From positions 1 to 62,760 of the forward strand of contig MHBG01000082.1 in the NCBI GenBank assembly GCA_001804785.1: DNA of 62,760 bases, in the 5' to 3' direction. Below are positions 8,662 to 17,964 of this stretch, piece by piece. Numbering within the stretch: the stretch's first letter is position 1; each line of letters opens with the position of its first letter. The translations under genes were made by a program, and so were the position numbers. The notes below the pieces were generated by a model that saw nothing but the letters and a program-made list of their open reading frames with translations, did no database searches and had not been told where the DNA came from. Origin of the DNA: Lentisphaerae bacterium GWF2_45_14. GTDB taxonomy: Bacteria > Verrucomicrobiota > Lentisphaeria > Victivallales > GWF2-45-14.

Positions 8662-11600
8662 ATGCTTAAAAAAATAATCAAACACAATATCAAAAACCAT
8701 GTAATGGCAAACTTACTTGTCATTATGCTTCTTTTTGCTGGGGCCGCCGGGCTCATGGTCATGATTCGTGAAACCTTTCCCCGCTTTTCCCTTGACGCTA
8801 TAACAGTCTCCGTCAAATATCCGGGCGCCGACCCTGAAGAGGTCGAGGAAGGTATATGCCTGAAACTTGAGGAGGCTCTCATCGGACTCGAAGGCGCAAA
8901 AAAAGTATACAGCACCGCAAGCGAGGGAGCCGGGATCACCATAGTCGAATGTCTTGAGAACGCCAACATCATGAAGGTTAAAGACGAAGTCAAAACGAGA
9001 GTCGACGCGATAACGACATTTCCAACAGACGCCGAAAAGCCGATTGTCGAAGAAGTCAAGTTCAGGGGAGATGTCTGTTCAATAATCCTTTCCGGCGATT
9101 TGCCTGAGCGGCAACTGAAAGAACTTGCACGCTACGTCGAAAATGAACTGCTCCAGACCGGCAAGGTAACCCAGACAAATATAAGCGGCATAAGAAATTA
9201 CGAAATATCCATAGAAATAAGAGAGGAAACACTCCGCTCCTATGGCATAAATTTCACCCAGGTAAGGGAAGCCGTCACCGCCGCCGGCTTGAACCTTCCC
9301 GCAGGTACCATACATACAAAAAACGAGGACTTCCGCATAAGGGCCATCGGAAGGCGCTACCGCGCAAAAGATTATGAAAACATCCCCATCATAAAAAGAA
9401 AAAATGGAACCATAATATCACTCGGGCAGATTGCGAAAATACGGGATACTTTTGACGAGGATGCCAAAACATTTTCGATATTCAACGGAAAACCCGCGGT
9501 ATCAGTCGATATATACAAGACCGAGAACGAGGACGCCGTAAAAATATCGAAATTCATCGACACATACATAGCCTCAAAAGAATCGAAAATGCCGCCCGGC
9601 CTTCAGATGACAAAGTTCAGGGACAACGCCAGAATAGTAACTGGCAGACTTGAACTTTTGAGGCGCAACGGAATATTCGGCCTTATCCTGGTTTTCCTTT
9701 CTCTCTGGCTTTTTCTGGACCTGCGCCTGAGTTTCTGGGTCACCGTAGGCATCCCTATCTCACTCGCCGGAGCCATCGGAATAATGGCACTGAACGGCAA
9801 CTCCATCAATATGCTCACAATGTTCGGTATGATAATGGTGCTCGGGATAATCGTTGACGACGCGATAGTCATCGGCGAAGCCATATATGACCGCCGCCAG
9901 AAGGGTGAAAGCGCGGAGGATGCCGCGGGCGACGGAACCGCAGAGGTCGCCATGCCGGTGCTAGCCTCCGTAACAACAACGATTGTAGCGTTCCTTCCTC
10001 TTTTTTTCGTAAATGGCGTGATGGGCAAATTTATGAGGGAGATTCCTACCCCGGTGGTCGCCGCTCTTTGCGTGTCTTTGCTTGAATCTCTTTTTATACT
10101 GCCGGTCCACCTTAGAAATCTTCCGCGGCTTGATGAGCCCACAAAAATAAAAATTTTCAGGTATGGAAGGATTTTTCGCGGTTATGTGGACAAGTCTCTC
10201 GAATATTTTCTTCAAAATATTTACGGCCCGTTATTAAAATATATTCTGCACATGAGATATGCGGCAGTCTCAACGGCAATCGCTATTTTTATGATCGTCA
10301 TCGGACTGGTGCAGGGCGGAGTACTCAAATTCGTATTCATGCCTCCGACCGACGACGACTTCATAAGGGCACAGATAGAGTTCCCCGACGGTACCCCAGA
10401 AAGGGTCAGCAGGGAAACAGTACTGAAGCTCGTGGAGGCATGGAAGAAAGTCGAGGACGCAAATAAGGTACCGGCCCACAAAAAACTTACCGTCGGAATC
10501 TGCTCCCTTGTCGGAGGGTCTTTCGAATTCGACGCCGAGACGGGGCAGAGCAATAAGCTCGATGTACTCGTAGAACTGCTCCCTTCCGAAGAGCGGAATA
10601 TTTACTATATGAAACTGCTTAATCAGTGGCAGAAGGCTGTAGGCGACATTCCCGGGGCGGTCGCCACCCGTTTTCAATCCATGCATCGCGGCCCGGGCGG
10701 GAACCCCATTGAAGTTCAACTCCTTGGCGAAGACCAGCCCAAGTTACTGCAAGCGGCCCAAGAACTTAAAGCAAAACTTAGCTCATATAAAGGGGTATTC
10801 GACGAACAGCTCGACTATCGCCCGGGCAAACGAGAGTTCATCGTAAGTATGAAACCAGAAGGTTCCCAGCAGGGCCTTACCCTCACGGATATTGCAAGGC
10901 ATATTCAAGGCGGCTTCTACGGCACCGAAGCACTCAGAATACAGAGAAACCGCGATGACGTGAAGGTCAAAGTCCGCTACCCTGAAAAGGAGGGACGCGA
11001 TTCCGTCAAATATTTCAGAACACTCAGGATAAAAACTCCCTCAGGGAATATGGTTCCTTTCCTCAGTGTCGCCAACATAAAACTTTCCGAAGGCCAGAGT
11101 ACAATACGAAGGCAGCAGAGAAAAAGAACTGTAAATGTCTCAGCTGACATCAATAACGACGAGGCTAACGCCTCCGAAATAATCGAAGAATTAAAGACTA
11201 ATTTTCTTCCCGGGCTTTGCGCAAAATACAATGTGTCATACAACATGGAGGGGGAGGCCAAGGAAACAGCCGAATCGCTCGGAAGCCTCTACCTCAGTTT
11301 TCCGCTCGCACTTTTCGGCATATATTTCATAATATCTTCAATGTTTAAGTCGTACATCCAGCCCGCCGTAATAATGGTGACAATTCCGTTCGGCCTCATA
11401 GGCGCCGCAATCGGACACATACTTTTTGCGCTGCCTCTGACAATAATGAGCCTTTTCGGAATGATTGCGGTGACCGGCATCGTTGTGAATGACGCAATCG
11501 TCCTCATAGACGGATTCAACATAAAACTTGGTGGCGGAGTTCCCTTTTACGAGGCTCTCTGCGAGGGATCGAAACGCCGTTTCCGTCCCATAATGCTCAC

Positions 11601-11856
11601 TACCATTACAACGTTTTTTGGGATTTTCCCAATGATCCTGGAGAGAAGCATGCAGGCCCGATTCCTAATCCCGATGGCTATTTCCATAGCCTTCGGCGTT
11701 GCCTTTTCCTCTCTGCTGACCCTGGTTCTCATCCCGTGTCTTCTTGTGGTACTGAACGATATCAGAAGGCTTATAAACAAACTATTTACCGGCACACTGC
11801 CGGAACGCGAAGACGTTGAACCAAATGCACATAAAACGGTAAGTGCGGAAGAATAA
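8662..11856 (+). CDS. RND family efflux pump, inner-membrane subunit
   Basis: Proton-driven RND (AcrB/MdtB-type) transporter of 1064 residues. The architecture is duplicated: helix 1 (about 15-35), a large periplasmic loop, helices 2-6 from about 335, a second periplasmic loop from about 560 and a final helix block from about 870. The helix-4 proton-relay motif MVLGIIVDDAIVIGEA carries the paired aspartates. The second-half counterpart ends VVNDAIVLIDGFN. It works with the adaptor encoded just upstream. The substrate (drug, metal or lipid) cannot be decided; the DD motif favours the hydrophobic/amphiphilic efflux class over the CusA metal class. Confidence 0.92.
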   Translation: MLKKIIKHNIKNHVMANLLVIMLLFAGAAGLMVMIRETFPRFSLDAITVSVKYPGADPEEVEEGICLKLEEALIGLEGAKKVYSTASEGAGITIVECLENANIMKVKDEVKTRVDAITTFPTDAEKPIVEEVKFRGDVCSIILSGDLPERQLKELARYVENELLQTGKVTQTNISGIRNYEISIEIREETLRSYGINFTQVREAVTAAGLNLPAGTIHTKNEDFRIRAIGRRYRAKDYENIPIIKRKNGTIISLGQIAKIRDTFDEDAKTFSIFNGKPAVSVDIYKTENEDAVKISKFIDTYIASKESKMPPGLQMTKFRDNARIVTGRLELLRRNGIFGLILVFLSLWLFLDLRLSFWVTVGIPISLAGAIGIMALNGNSINMLTMFGMIMVLGIIVDDAIVIGEAIYDRRQKGESAEDAAGDGTAEVAMPVLASVTTTIVAFLPLFFVNGVMGKFMREIPTPVVAALCVSLLESLFILPVHLRNLPRLDEPTKIKIFRYGRIFRGYVDKSLEYFLQNIYGPLLKYILHMRYAAVSTAIAIFMIVIGLVQGGVLKFVFMPPTDDDFIRAQIEFPDGTPERVSRETVLKLVEAWKKVEDANKVPAHKKLTVGICSLVGGSFEFDAETGQSNKLDVLVELLPSEERNIYYMKLLNQWQKAVGDIPGAVATRFQSMHRGPGGNPIEVQLLGEDQPKLLQAAQELKAKLSSYKGVFDEQLDYRPGKREFIVSMKPEGSQQGLTLTDIARHIQGGFYGTEALRIQRNRDDVKVKVRYPEKEGRDSVKYFRTLRIKTPSGNMVPFLSVANIKLSEGQSTIRRQQRKRTVNVSADINNDEANASEIIEELKTNFLPGLCAKYNVSYNMEGEAKETAESLGSLYLSFPLALFGIYFIISSMFKSYIQPAVIMVTIPFGLIGAAIGHILFALPLTIMSLFGMIAVTGIVVNDAIVLIDGFNIKLGGGVPFYEALCEGSKRRFRPIMLTTITTFFGIFPMILERSMQARFLIPMAISIAFGVAFSSLLTLVLIPCLLVVLNDIRRLINKLFTGTLPEREDVEPNAHKTVSAEE

Positions 11857-11882
11857 CTAAAAGTTTAAATGGAGCCAAGTCG

Positions 11883-12680
11883 ATGATAGTTGAACGTACA
11901 GAATGCGCCGCCTGTAAAGGTACGGCATTCACGTCTATTGCCAGGATTGATTCAAGAGAGATTGTCGCCTGCCAGAACTGCGGATTCCAATTTGCAAAAA
12001 AATTTGATACGGACACAATCAATAAATCTTATCAGAATGAGTACTATCCCTCACCAGATGCGCCGCGAATGGATGAATGGAACCTGAAAAATACGGAAGT
12101 ATGGCAAAGCTTGTGTAACGATGTCACAGGGGCGGCGCCTTCTGTGAGTTCTCTGCTTGATATCGGCGCCGGGACGGGGGGATTTCTTATGGAATTTCAA
12201 AAAAAAATCCCCCTCGCAAAGCTCAACGCTGTCGAAAGTTCTTCAAACGCACGTGAGTTCGTAAGCAATAAAATTCCGGCAGTTCAATTTTTTACGGATT
12301 TGCCGTCTTCTGAAGAGTTTGACGTTATCAGCCTCCTCCAAACGATGGAGCATCTGGAAGAACCGGACCTACTTTGTAAAAAAATTTTTACCGCACTAAA
12401 CACCGGAGGTCTTTTTCTTTTGACGGTTCCGAACACGGCTTTTCTTAAACATCTCTGGAAAAAGAAAGAAAATACTTTATGCTACGGAAATCCGACGCAT
12501 CTTCAGTTTTTCGGCACCAGACCGCTGGAAAAAATGCTCCGCGACGCAGGCTTCAAGAGAATCACCAGAATCGTAAAGATGGAAAAAGGAAACGCTGCCT
12601 TCTCCCGACGTTTTATTCAGTACCTCGCTCGCTTTTTCGGAGTCTCAAGCGAATTACGTTACATCGCATTTAAAAGCTAA
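11883..12680 (+). CDS. Class I SAM-dependent methyltransferase with N-terminal zinc ribbon
   Basis: A 265-residue methyltransferase. Four N-terminal cysteines (CAACKG and CQNCGF, residues 8-32) form a putative zinc ribbon. A Rossmann methyltransferase fold follows: the SAM-binding motif LLDIGAGTGGFL at about residue 93, acidic VES of motif II, and a DVISLLQTMEHLEEP post-motif. This layout matches methyltransferases of surface-sugar or lipid pathways (Methyltransf_23-like). The gene starts 26 bases after the RND pump with a GGAG site, so it may be its co-transcribed last gene. The substrate is unknown. Confidence 0.82.
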   Translation: MIVERTECAACKGTAFTSIARIDSREIVACQNCGFQFAKKFDTDTINKSYQNEYYPSPDAPRMDEWNLKNTEVWQSLCNDVTGAAPSVSSLLDIGAGTGGFLMEFQKKIPLAKLNAVESSSNAREFVSNKIPAVQFFTDLPSSEEFDVISLLQTMEHLEEPDLLCKKIFTALNTGGLFLLTVPNTAFLKHLWKKKENTLCYGNPTHLQFFGTRPLEKMLRDAGFKRITRIVKMEKGNAAFSRRFIQYLARFFGVSSELRYIAFKS

Positions 12681-12765
12681 GCTTGAATAATCCTCTTTGA
12701 ATTTTATATTCACAAAGTGTTAAGGCAATATTTTCAAGAAGAATCAAAACCCCTCGGAGACATAA

Positions 12766-14298
12766 ATGAAAAAGATACTTGAAAGAGCATCGTCAATCAT
12801 CGATTCCAAAGTGGAAGACATAAGGCAACATATACATGGAAGCGGCAGCGCGGTTTCATTTTATGGAAATTCCGTCCACAAGAAGGAGAAAGCCATTATT
12901 TCAATGGCAAAGGATCAGAACCAGCGCTTTCTCCTCATAATGTCTCCGGAAAGAGGCGGAGTCATCTCAAAGTTCAGCGGGGAGCTCGTCGGCGATGTCG
13001 GCATGTTCGCAAAAAAATGCCCCCTCAACGAACATAACGCCCAGATGCTCAAAGAACTTTTCCCCTGGACCGCCCCCATTTCGCTTAGAAACCGTAAAAC
13101 TACCATAGGTTGCGGAGACCGGCTCGGACTCGCCACTCCGGGACACGTTGCCGCCGTAAAGGAATTTGAAGTTTCTCCCGTGCTTGCCCAACAGTCCATG
13201 AGAGAACTCAAACTCACCGGAAGAACTTACGGCGATGTGGTCAGCGATACTGTATACATGGTTTACCAGTCAGGTTACAAGGATGGCTACGGCGCGGATG
13301 GCGATCACCTTAAGACAATCGCCGACATCAATGTCGCCCTCGCCGCCGGAATGCCTATGATTACCCTCGATCTCTCCGAGGAAATGAACGCCGATGCCGG
13401 CAACTGGAGCGATTCAGAAATAAACAGCGCCTATTTAGGGATTAAGGAAGATATCAGAAAACGTCTCGAAAAAAGCTATTTCGATAAATCCTTCCAGGCC
13501 GATGGAATTTCCATAAGCCTTGACAGCGCCACAGTCAAACGCTGCGCCGTCATGTACAACCGCGCACTTGATTTCGCAGCGAAGGTCCACGAACACCTTG
13601 CCTCCAACCGAGGGAAGGAGTTCGACCTTGAAATTTCAATAGACGAGACAACCTCGCCGACCCTTCCGGAACACCATCTTTATATAGCGTTGGAACTTGA
13701 ATACAGGAACGTGGAATTTACCTCGCTCGCGCCCAGATTCATAGGCGAATTTCAAAAGGCGATTGACTATATTGGCGACCTCAGGGAATTCGACAAGCAA
13801 TTCGCCGTCCATGCCGCAATCGCTAAAGGTTTCGGCAACTATAAGGTATCCGTCCACTCAGGCAGCGACAAGTTCGCCGTCTACCCCTCGGTCGGCAGAA
13901 TGACCAACATGAGACTTCACGTCAAAACAGCCGGAACAAGCTGGCTTGAGGCGGTAAGGGCCATTGCCGTCCAAGAGCCGGCCCTCTATAGAAAAATGCA
14001 CCAGTGCTCCCTTGAGCACCTTGAAGAAGCTAAAAAACTTTACCACATTACCGCCGATATCAGCAAAATCCCGGCGCTTAATTCACTCGATGACAGCCAA
14101 GTTCCGGATCTTATGAATATGGACGAAGCCCGACAGCTCCTCCATATCACCTACGGCTCGATACTTACCGACTCTTCCATAAGGCCATTCTTTTTCGAGG
14201 CTCTTCACAAGCATGAGGTATACTATCACGAGCTTATCAAGAAACACTTTGAAAAGCATCTTTCGCTTCTCGGTGTGCCCCTAAAAAAGAAAGATTGA
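12766..14298 (+). CDS. uxaE: Tagaturonate/fructuronate epimerase family protein (UxaE-like)
   Basis: A 510-residue member of the UxaE family, metal-dependent enzymes interconverting D-tagaturonate and D-fructuronate in hexuronate (pectin) breakdown. The family signature GCGDRLGLATPGH is at about residue 123, followed by the LAQQSMRELKLTGRTYGDV block and a GADGDHLKTIAD motif whose Asp and His are candidate metal ligands. Near-typical length. It stands alone, with no uxaA/B/C genes beside it. It may serve a dispersed uronate pathway, or a related ketose in surface glycan turnover, since nucleotide-sugar acid genes follow. The ATG is preceded by CGGAG. Confidence 0.8.
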   Translation: MKKILERASSIIDSKVEDIRQHIHGSGSAVSFYGNSVHKKEKAIISMAKDQNQRFLLIMSPERGGVISKFSGELVGDVGMFAKKCPLNEHNAQMLKELFPWTAPISLRNRKTTIGCGDRLGLATPGHVAAVKEFEVSPVLAQQSMRELKLTGRTYGDVVSDTVYMVYQSGYKDGYGADGDHLKTIADINVALAAGMPMITLDLSEEMNADAGNWSDSEINSAYLGIKEDIRKRLEKSYFDKSFQADGISISLDSATVKRCAVMYNRALDFAAKVHEHLASNRGKEFDLEISIDETTSPTLPEHHLYIALELEYRNVEFTSLAPRFIGEFQKAIDYIGDLREFDKQFAVHAAIAKGFGNYKVSVHSGSDKFAVYPSVGRMTNMRLHVKTAGTSWLEAVRAIAVQEPALYRKMHQCSLEHLEEAKKLYHITADISKIPALNSLDDSQVPDLMNMDEARQLLHITYGSILTDSSIRPFFFEALHKHEVYYHELIKKHFEKHLSLLGVPLKKKD

Positions 14299-14343
14299 GT
14301 CCGTTAAGGTCCCCTTATTTATTTAAAAATTTTTGATATTTGT

Positions 14344-14371
14344 TTGAATAGTTGCGGGGTAATGTTAGATT
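14344..14371 (+). promoter_or_regulatory. Possible sigma-70 promoter for the secreted protein gene
   Basis: TTGAAT at 14344-14349 and TAGATT at 14366-14371 with a 16-base spacer, in the 128-base gap before the secreted-protein gene. Moderate match only. Confidence 0.35.
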
Positions 14372-14426
14372 ACTCGCATTAGTATGTATTAAATTTTAGT
14401 TAAAATCCCAGGGAAGGCTTAGTTCT

Positions 14427-14984
14427 ATGAAGAAAAGTTTAATCGTGCTGGTTACAGCGGTCTGCATGCTTGGATCAGGATTCAACGCCAAAGCAGATGT
14501 GGTAGACAAGCTTGTAATGTATTTCCCGAACAGATTCATGGACCTTGTCGACATCGCGTCTGTCGAGGTCGGCTTCGGCCCCTGCGTAAAGCTTGAAGTC
14601 AGAGCGACAAGGGCTTTCGGATTCGGCGGTAGCGTCGGCGTCTGTTCAAAAGCGGTAAAAGACTATAACCGTCAGTATGGCGTATGCATAGACAACGGCT
14701 GGGACTATGGTTTCGCGTTTCTTGCGGATGAAGATACTGACAGGGCTTTCACTAGCCGCTTGGTAAAAAAATACTGGTATGCGGCTTCAGGAATTCCGCT
14801 CCCCACTGAAAGAATATATAACATATATACCGGAGCTAGGGATTACTGGGAAATCGGCGTAGGGATTGCGCTCCTCGTGGAATTCCGTTGTGCGATTCAT
14901 CCGATCGACGTTGCCGATCTTATCACCGGCTGGTTCTTCATTGACCTCAAAGGCGATGATTTAGGATCGCAGGAGCTTAAGTAA
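14427..14984 (+). CDS. Secreted protein of unknown function
   Basis: A 185-residue protein with a clear signal peptide (about residues 1-24, ending NAKA-D). The mature part is glycine- and aromatic-rich, with short hydrophobic stretches such as GFGGSVGVCSK and IGVGIALLVEF. It ends in DVADLITGWFFIDLKGDD, which recalls small envelope proteins or lipoproteins in exopolysaccharide-producing bacteria. There is no lipobox cysteine. It is monocistronic: its own promoter-like sequence lies upstream and a strong terminator follows. I do not recognise a characterised function. Confidence 0.6.
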   Translation: MKKSLIVLVTAVCMLGSGFNAKADVVDKLVMYFPNRFMDLVDIASVEVGFGPCVKLEVRATRAFGFGGSVGVCSKAVKDYNRQYGVCIDNGWDYGFAFLADEDTDRAFTSRLVKKYWYAASGIPLPTERIYNIYTGARDYWEIGVGIALLVEFRCAIHPIDVADLITGWFFIDLKGDDLGSQELK

Positions 14985-15013
14985 GCAGAGTTTTTCGCCG
15001 ACTTTACCTTATC

Positions 15014-15045
15014 AAGGCATTCCCGTTGCGGAATGCCTTTTTTTT
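15014..15045 (+). terminator. Rho-independent terminator
   Basis: A 10-bp perfect stem (AAGGCATTCC, 15014-15023, with GGAATGCCTT, 15030-15039), a 6-base loop and eight Ts. It ends the secreted-protein transcript. The AGGTG ribosome site of the next gene begins directly after the T run. Confidence 0.93.
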
Positions 15046-15057
15046 AGGTGCAGCTGT

Positions 15058-15414
15058 ATGCCTCAAAAAAAAAATAAAGAAGACTTCACGTGTTTCAAAT
15101 GCGGTCGCTGCTGCCGCTGGGAGGGCTATGTCAGACTTACAGAGAAGGACACAAGCCTGATTGCCGAATATATGGGACTTGACGTTGAGGAATTTACGGG
15201 AACATTCACAAGGATTACTGAAGATAGGAGGTCGCTCTCCCTGATTGAAAAGGAAGACGGCAGCTGTGTCTTCCTGGCCCCCGACTCAGATTACTGCATA
15301 ATAAATACGGTGAAACCGAAGCAATGCTCTGATTTCCCGTTGAAATGGTACTTTGGCGGATGGGAAAATATATGCGAATGGGGTAAGCATCTTCAAAATA
15401 ATTCGAGCGTATAA
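15058..15414 (+). CDS. YkgJ-family cysteine cluster protein
   Basis: A 118-residue protein with the YkgJ/CxxCxxCC motif CFKCGRCCRW near the N-terminus and later cysteines (CVF, CII, CSDFP, ICEW). Together they probably bind an Fe-S cluster or zinc. Function in the family is unresolved. The short C-terminal DFPLKWYFGGWENICEW block is typical. AGGTG is seven bases before the ATG. It sits between a terminator and the nucleotide-sugar genes. No closer role can be given. Confidence 0.75.
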   Translation: MPQKKNKEDFTCFKCGRCCRWEGYVRLTEKDTSLIAEYMGLDVEEFTGTFTRITEDRRSLSLIEKEDGSCVFLAPDSDYCIINTVKPKQCSDFPLKWYFGGWENICEWGKHLQNNSSV

Positions 15415-15500
15415 GGTGTTTGCTATTTGAAAAAAAGCATTCTTGAAATAGATTCTAAGGTTTCATTCAAAAATCTCGAAACTGTCAGGGAGACAAAGAA

Positions 15501-16808
15501 ATGATTAGTGCGTTTCTAAAAAAAATAGAGGACCGCAAGGCTAGAATCGGTGTGGTTGGCCTTGGTTATGTAGGCCTGCCGCTCACAATAGAGTTCGTTA
15601 AGGCCGGTTTCAATGTACTCGGACTTGACATCGACGATGAAAAAATTGTGAAGCTTGCAAAGTCAGAAACTTACATAAAACACATCCCGGCTGACAGGAT
15701 TAAAGAAATAAACTCAACAGGCCGTTTCGCCGCGACCAGTGATTTTTCCCTGAGCTCCACCTGCGACGCAGTGATAATATGCGTCCCGACACCGCTCGAC
15801 CATCACCGTGAACCGGATATGAGCTATATTGTTTCAACCGCCGAAGCTCTCGCCCCCTACGTCAGAAAAGGCCAGCTCTTCAGTCTCGAATCCACAACCT
15901 ATCCCGGAACAACAGATGAAGTTCTTCTTCCGATTCTTGAACGGGAAACCGGGCTCAAGGCCGGCAAAGACTTCTTTCTCGCATACTCCCCTGAACGGGA
16001 AGACCCCAATAACAAGGATTTTTCGACGTCAACAATCCCGAAAGTCGTGGGCGGCTTCAATGACGAAAGCCTGACTGCGGCAAAGGCAATGTACGAGACA
16101 ATAATCTGTAAGATGGTTCCTGTTTCGTCCGCCGCAACGGCAGAAGCGACAAAGCTTGTCGAAAATATATTCCGTTCCGTGAATATAGCACTCGTCAATG
16201 AACTCAAAGTTGTATTTACAAAAATGGGCATTGACGTGTGGGAAGTAATCGAGGCGGCGAAAACAAAGCCCTTCGGCTACATGCCCTTCTATCCCGGACC
16301 CGGCCTTGGAGGACACTGCATACCGATAGATCCGTTCTACCTCACCTGGAAGGCAAGGGAATTTGACTGCCCAACACGATTTATCGAGCTTGCCGGCGAA
16401 ATAAACACTAATATGCCGTATTATGTTGTACAGCAGACTCTCGAGGCCATGAATAAAAGAGGCATCGTGATGAATGGCAGCAAAATCCTCCTTGTCGGCT
16501 TGGCATATAAGAAAAACGTAGACGACCTCAGAGAAAGTCCCTCATTCAAACTCTGGACACTCCTTGAGGAAAAGGGTGCTATAGTCGACTATCACGATCC
16601 GTATTGCCCGGAAGTCCCGAGACTCAGGGAATATCCCAAGTACCTCGGGAAAAAAAGCGTTCCCATAAGCACTGCCGGGGAATATGACCTCGTCCTAATC
16701 GCCACCGCGCACGACTCTATGGACTACAAGGACCTTGCGAAAAATGCGAAGCTCATAGTGGATACGCGCAACGCCATAAAAGACTCGCCGAAAACGATAA
16801 AAGCCTGA
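15501..16808 (+). CDS. Nucleotide sugar dehydrogenase (UDP-HexNAc 6-dehydrogenase, WbpA/WecC class)
   Basis: NAD-dependent four-electron oxidation of a UDP-N-acetylhexosamine to the uronic acid, for surface polysaccharide synthesis. The N-terminal Rossmann motif is GVVGLGYVGLPL (residues 16-27). The middle domain has SPERxxP-like and EATKLVENIFRSVNIALVNEL helices. The catalytic cysteine is in GGHCIPIDPFYL, whose CIPIDP form points to the UDP-GlcNAc/ManNAc class rather than UDP-glucose dehydrogenase. A second nucleotide-binding domain (LVGLAYKKNVDDLRESPS) completes the 435-residue protein. The epimerase gene follows 17 bases later and probably acts on its product. Confidence 0.9.
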   Translation: MISAFLKKIEDRKARIGVVGLGYVGLPLTIEFVKAGFNVLGLDIDDEKIVKLAKSETYIKHIPADRIKEINSTGRFAATSDFSLSSTCDAVIICVPTPLDHHREPDMSYIVSTAEALAPYVRKGQLFSLESTTYPGTTDEVLLPILERETGLKAGKDFFLAYSPEREDPNNKDFSTSTIPKVVGGFNDESLTAAKAMYETIICKMVPVSSAATAEATKLVENIFRSVNIALVNELKVVFTKMGIDVWEVIEAAKTKPFGYMPFYPGPGLGGHCIPIDPFYLTWKAREFDCPTRFIELAGEINTNMPYYVVQQTLEAMNKRGIVMNGSKILLVGLAYKKNVDDLRESPSFKLWTLLEEKGAIVDYHDPYCPEVPRLREYPKYLGKKSVPISTAGEYDLVLIATAHDSMDYKDLAKNAKLIVDTRNAIKDSPKTIKA

Positions 16809-16825
16809 TAAGAGCAGAGAGAAGT

Positions 16826-17824
16826 ATGGATCAAAAGGAAACAATACTCGTAACTGGGACCGGAGGGTTTATCGGTTACCATCTGTCAAAGGAACTCCTT
16901 TCTAAGGGACACGAAGTAATAGGTGTAGACGTGTTCAACGACTACTATCCTCTTTGCATCAAGGAGGCGAGGAGTGCTGAACTCAAGGCTATCCGCGGAT
17001 TTAGCGAGCACCGCATTGATATATGCGACGGGAATGCCTTTGACGGCGTATTCCAGAATAACAAGATAAACAGGGTATGTCACCTTGCCGCCCAGGCCGG
17101 GGTAAGATATTCAATAGATCATCCTATGGCCTACGAGGAAAGCAATATAAGGGCGTTTCTCAATGTGCTCGAATCGGTCAGACACCATAAGATACCTAGA
17201 CTGGTCTATGCCTCCAGCTCAAGTGTATACGGCGGGAATACCAACGTTCCATTTTCTGAGTCTGACAGGGTTGACACCCCCGTAAGCCTCTATGCCGCCA
17301 CAAAAAAGGCCAATGAACTCATGGCCCATTCGTATAGTCACCTCTACAAATTTCAGTCCATAGGCCTGAGATTCTTTTCGGTCTACGGCACTTGGGGAAG
17401 ACCGGACATGGCCCTCTGGCTTTTTACCGAAAAAATCATCAAGGGTGAAAAGATAAAAGTTTTCAACTACGGTAAGATGAAGCGTGACTTTACCTATGTC
17501 GGCGATATTGTTAAAGGCATATCCGCGGCGCTTTTTAAGGAAGGTCTTGAACAATACGAGATATTCAACCTGGGAAACCATAGAAGTGAAAACCTCATGG
17601 ACATGGTTTCCATCATAGAAAAAGAAATCGGGAAAGAGGCCGTTAAGGAAATGTGCCCGCTCCAGCCCGGAGATGTTCCCGAAAGCTTTGCCAATATTGA
17701 ACTTGCCCAGAAGAAACTTGGCTTTAGTCCGACAACACCTATATCAGTCGGGATACCGGAATTCGTTAAATGGTATAAAGAACACTCCGCGCTTGTGGAA
17801 AACGTAATCCGTACCAGGAAATAA
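16826..17824 (+). CDS. NAD-dependent UDP-sugar epimerase (UDP-glucuronate 4-epimerase-like)
   Basis: Extended SDR enzyme, 332 residues. The NAD motif is TGTGGFIGYHL, SSSSVYG supplies the catalytic Ser, and YAATKKANE supplies the Tyr-xxx-Lys pair. GLRFFSVYGTWGRPDMA and the KRDFTYVGDIV block are diagnostic of UDP-glucuronate/UDP-galacturonate 4-epimerases. With the preceding dehydrogenase it would supply an activated uronic or amino-uronic acid for a surface glycan. Downstream is a short hairpin (17859-17871) and a convergent tRNA gene. Confidence 0.88.
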   Translation: MDQKETILVTGTGGFIGYHLSKELLSKGHEVIGVDVFNDYYPLCIKEARSAELKAIRGFSEHRIDICDGNAFDGVFQNNKINRVCHLAAQAGVRYSIDHPMAYEESNIRAFLNVLESVRHHKIPRLVYASSSSVYGGNTNVPFSESDRVDTPVSLYAATKKANELMAHSYSHLYKFQSIGLRFFSVYGTWGRPDMALWLFTEKIIKGEKIKVFNYGKMKRDFTYVGDIVKGISAALFKEGLEQYEIFNLGNHRSENLMDMVSIIEKEIGKEAVKEMCPLQPGDVPESFANIELAQKKLGFSPTTPISVGIPEFVKWYKEHSALVENVIRTRK

Positions 17825-17858
17825 CCCCTCAGTTCTACTTGTAAGAAGCCTTTAAAAT

Positions 17859-17877
17859 AGAGATTGTCTCTGTTTTT
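17859..17877. terminator. Weak bidirectional hairpin between epimerase and tRNA
   Basis: A 5-bp stem AGAGA/TCTCT with a 3-base loop, followed by GTTTTT on the plus strand and ATTTTAAA on the minus strand. It could end both the epimerase transcript and the tRNA transcript. The stem is short. Confidence 0.35.
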
Positions 17878-17890
17878 CGGGAATGTGAAT

Positions 17891-17964
17891 TGGAGCGGGT
17901 GAAGGGAATCGAACCCTCATCGCAAGCTTGGGAAGCTCGAGCATTACCACTATGCTACACCCGC
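17891..17964 (-). tRNA. tRNA-Gly (anticodon CCC), CCA encoded
   Basis: Cloverleaf read on the minus strand. The acceptor stem GCGGGTG pairs with CACCCGC. The D-arm is GCATAGTGGTAATGC. The anticodon stem CGAGC/GCTTG has loop TTCCCAA, giving anticodon CCC (17930-17932). The T-arm is AGGGTTCGATTCCCT. The discriminator base is T and the CCA end is encoded (17891-17893). It decodes GGG. Total length 74 nt including CCA. Confidence 0.96.
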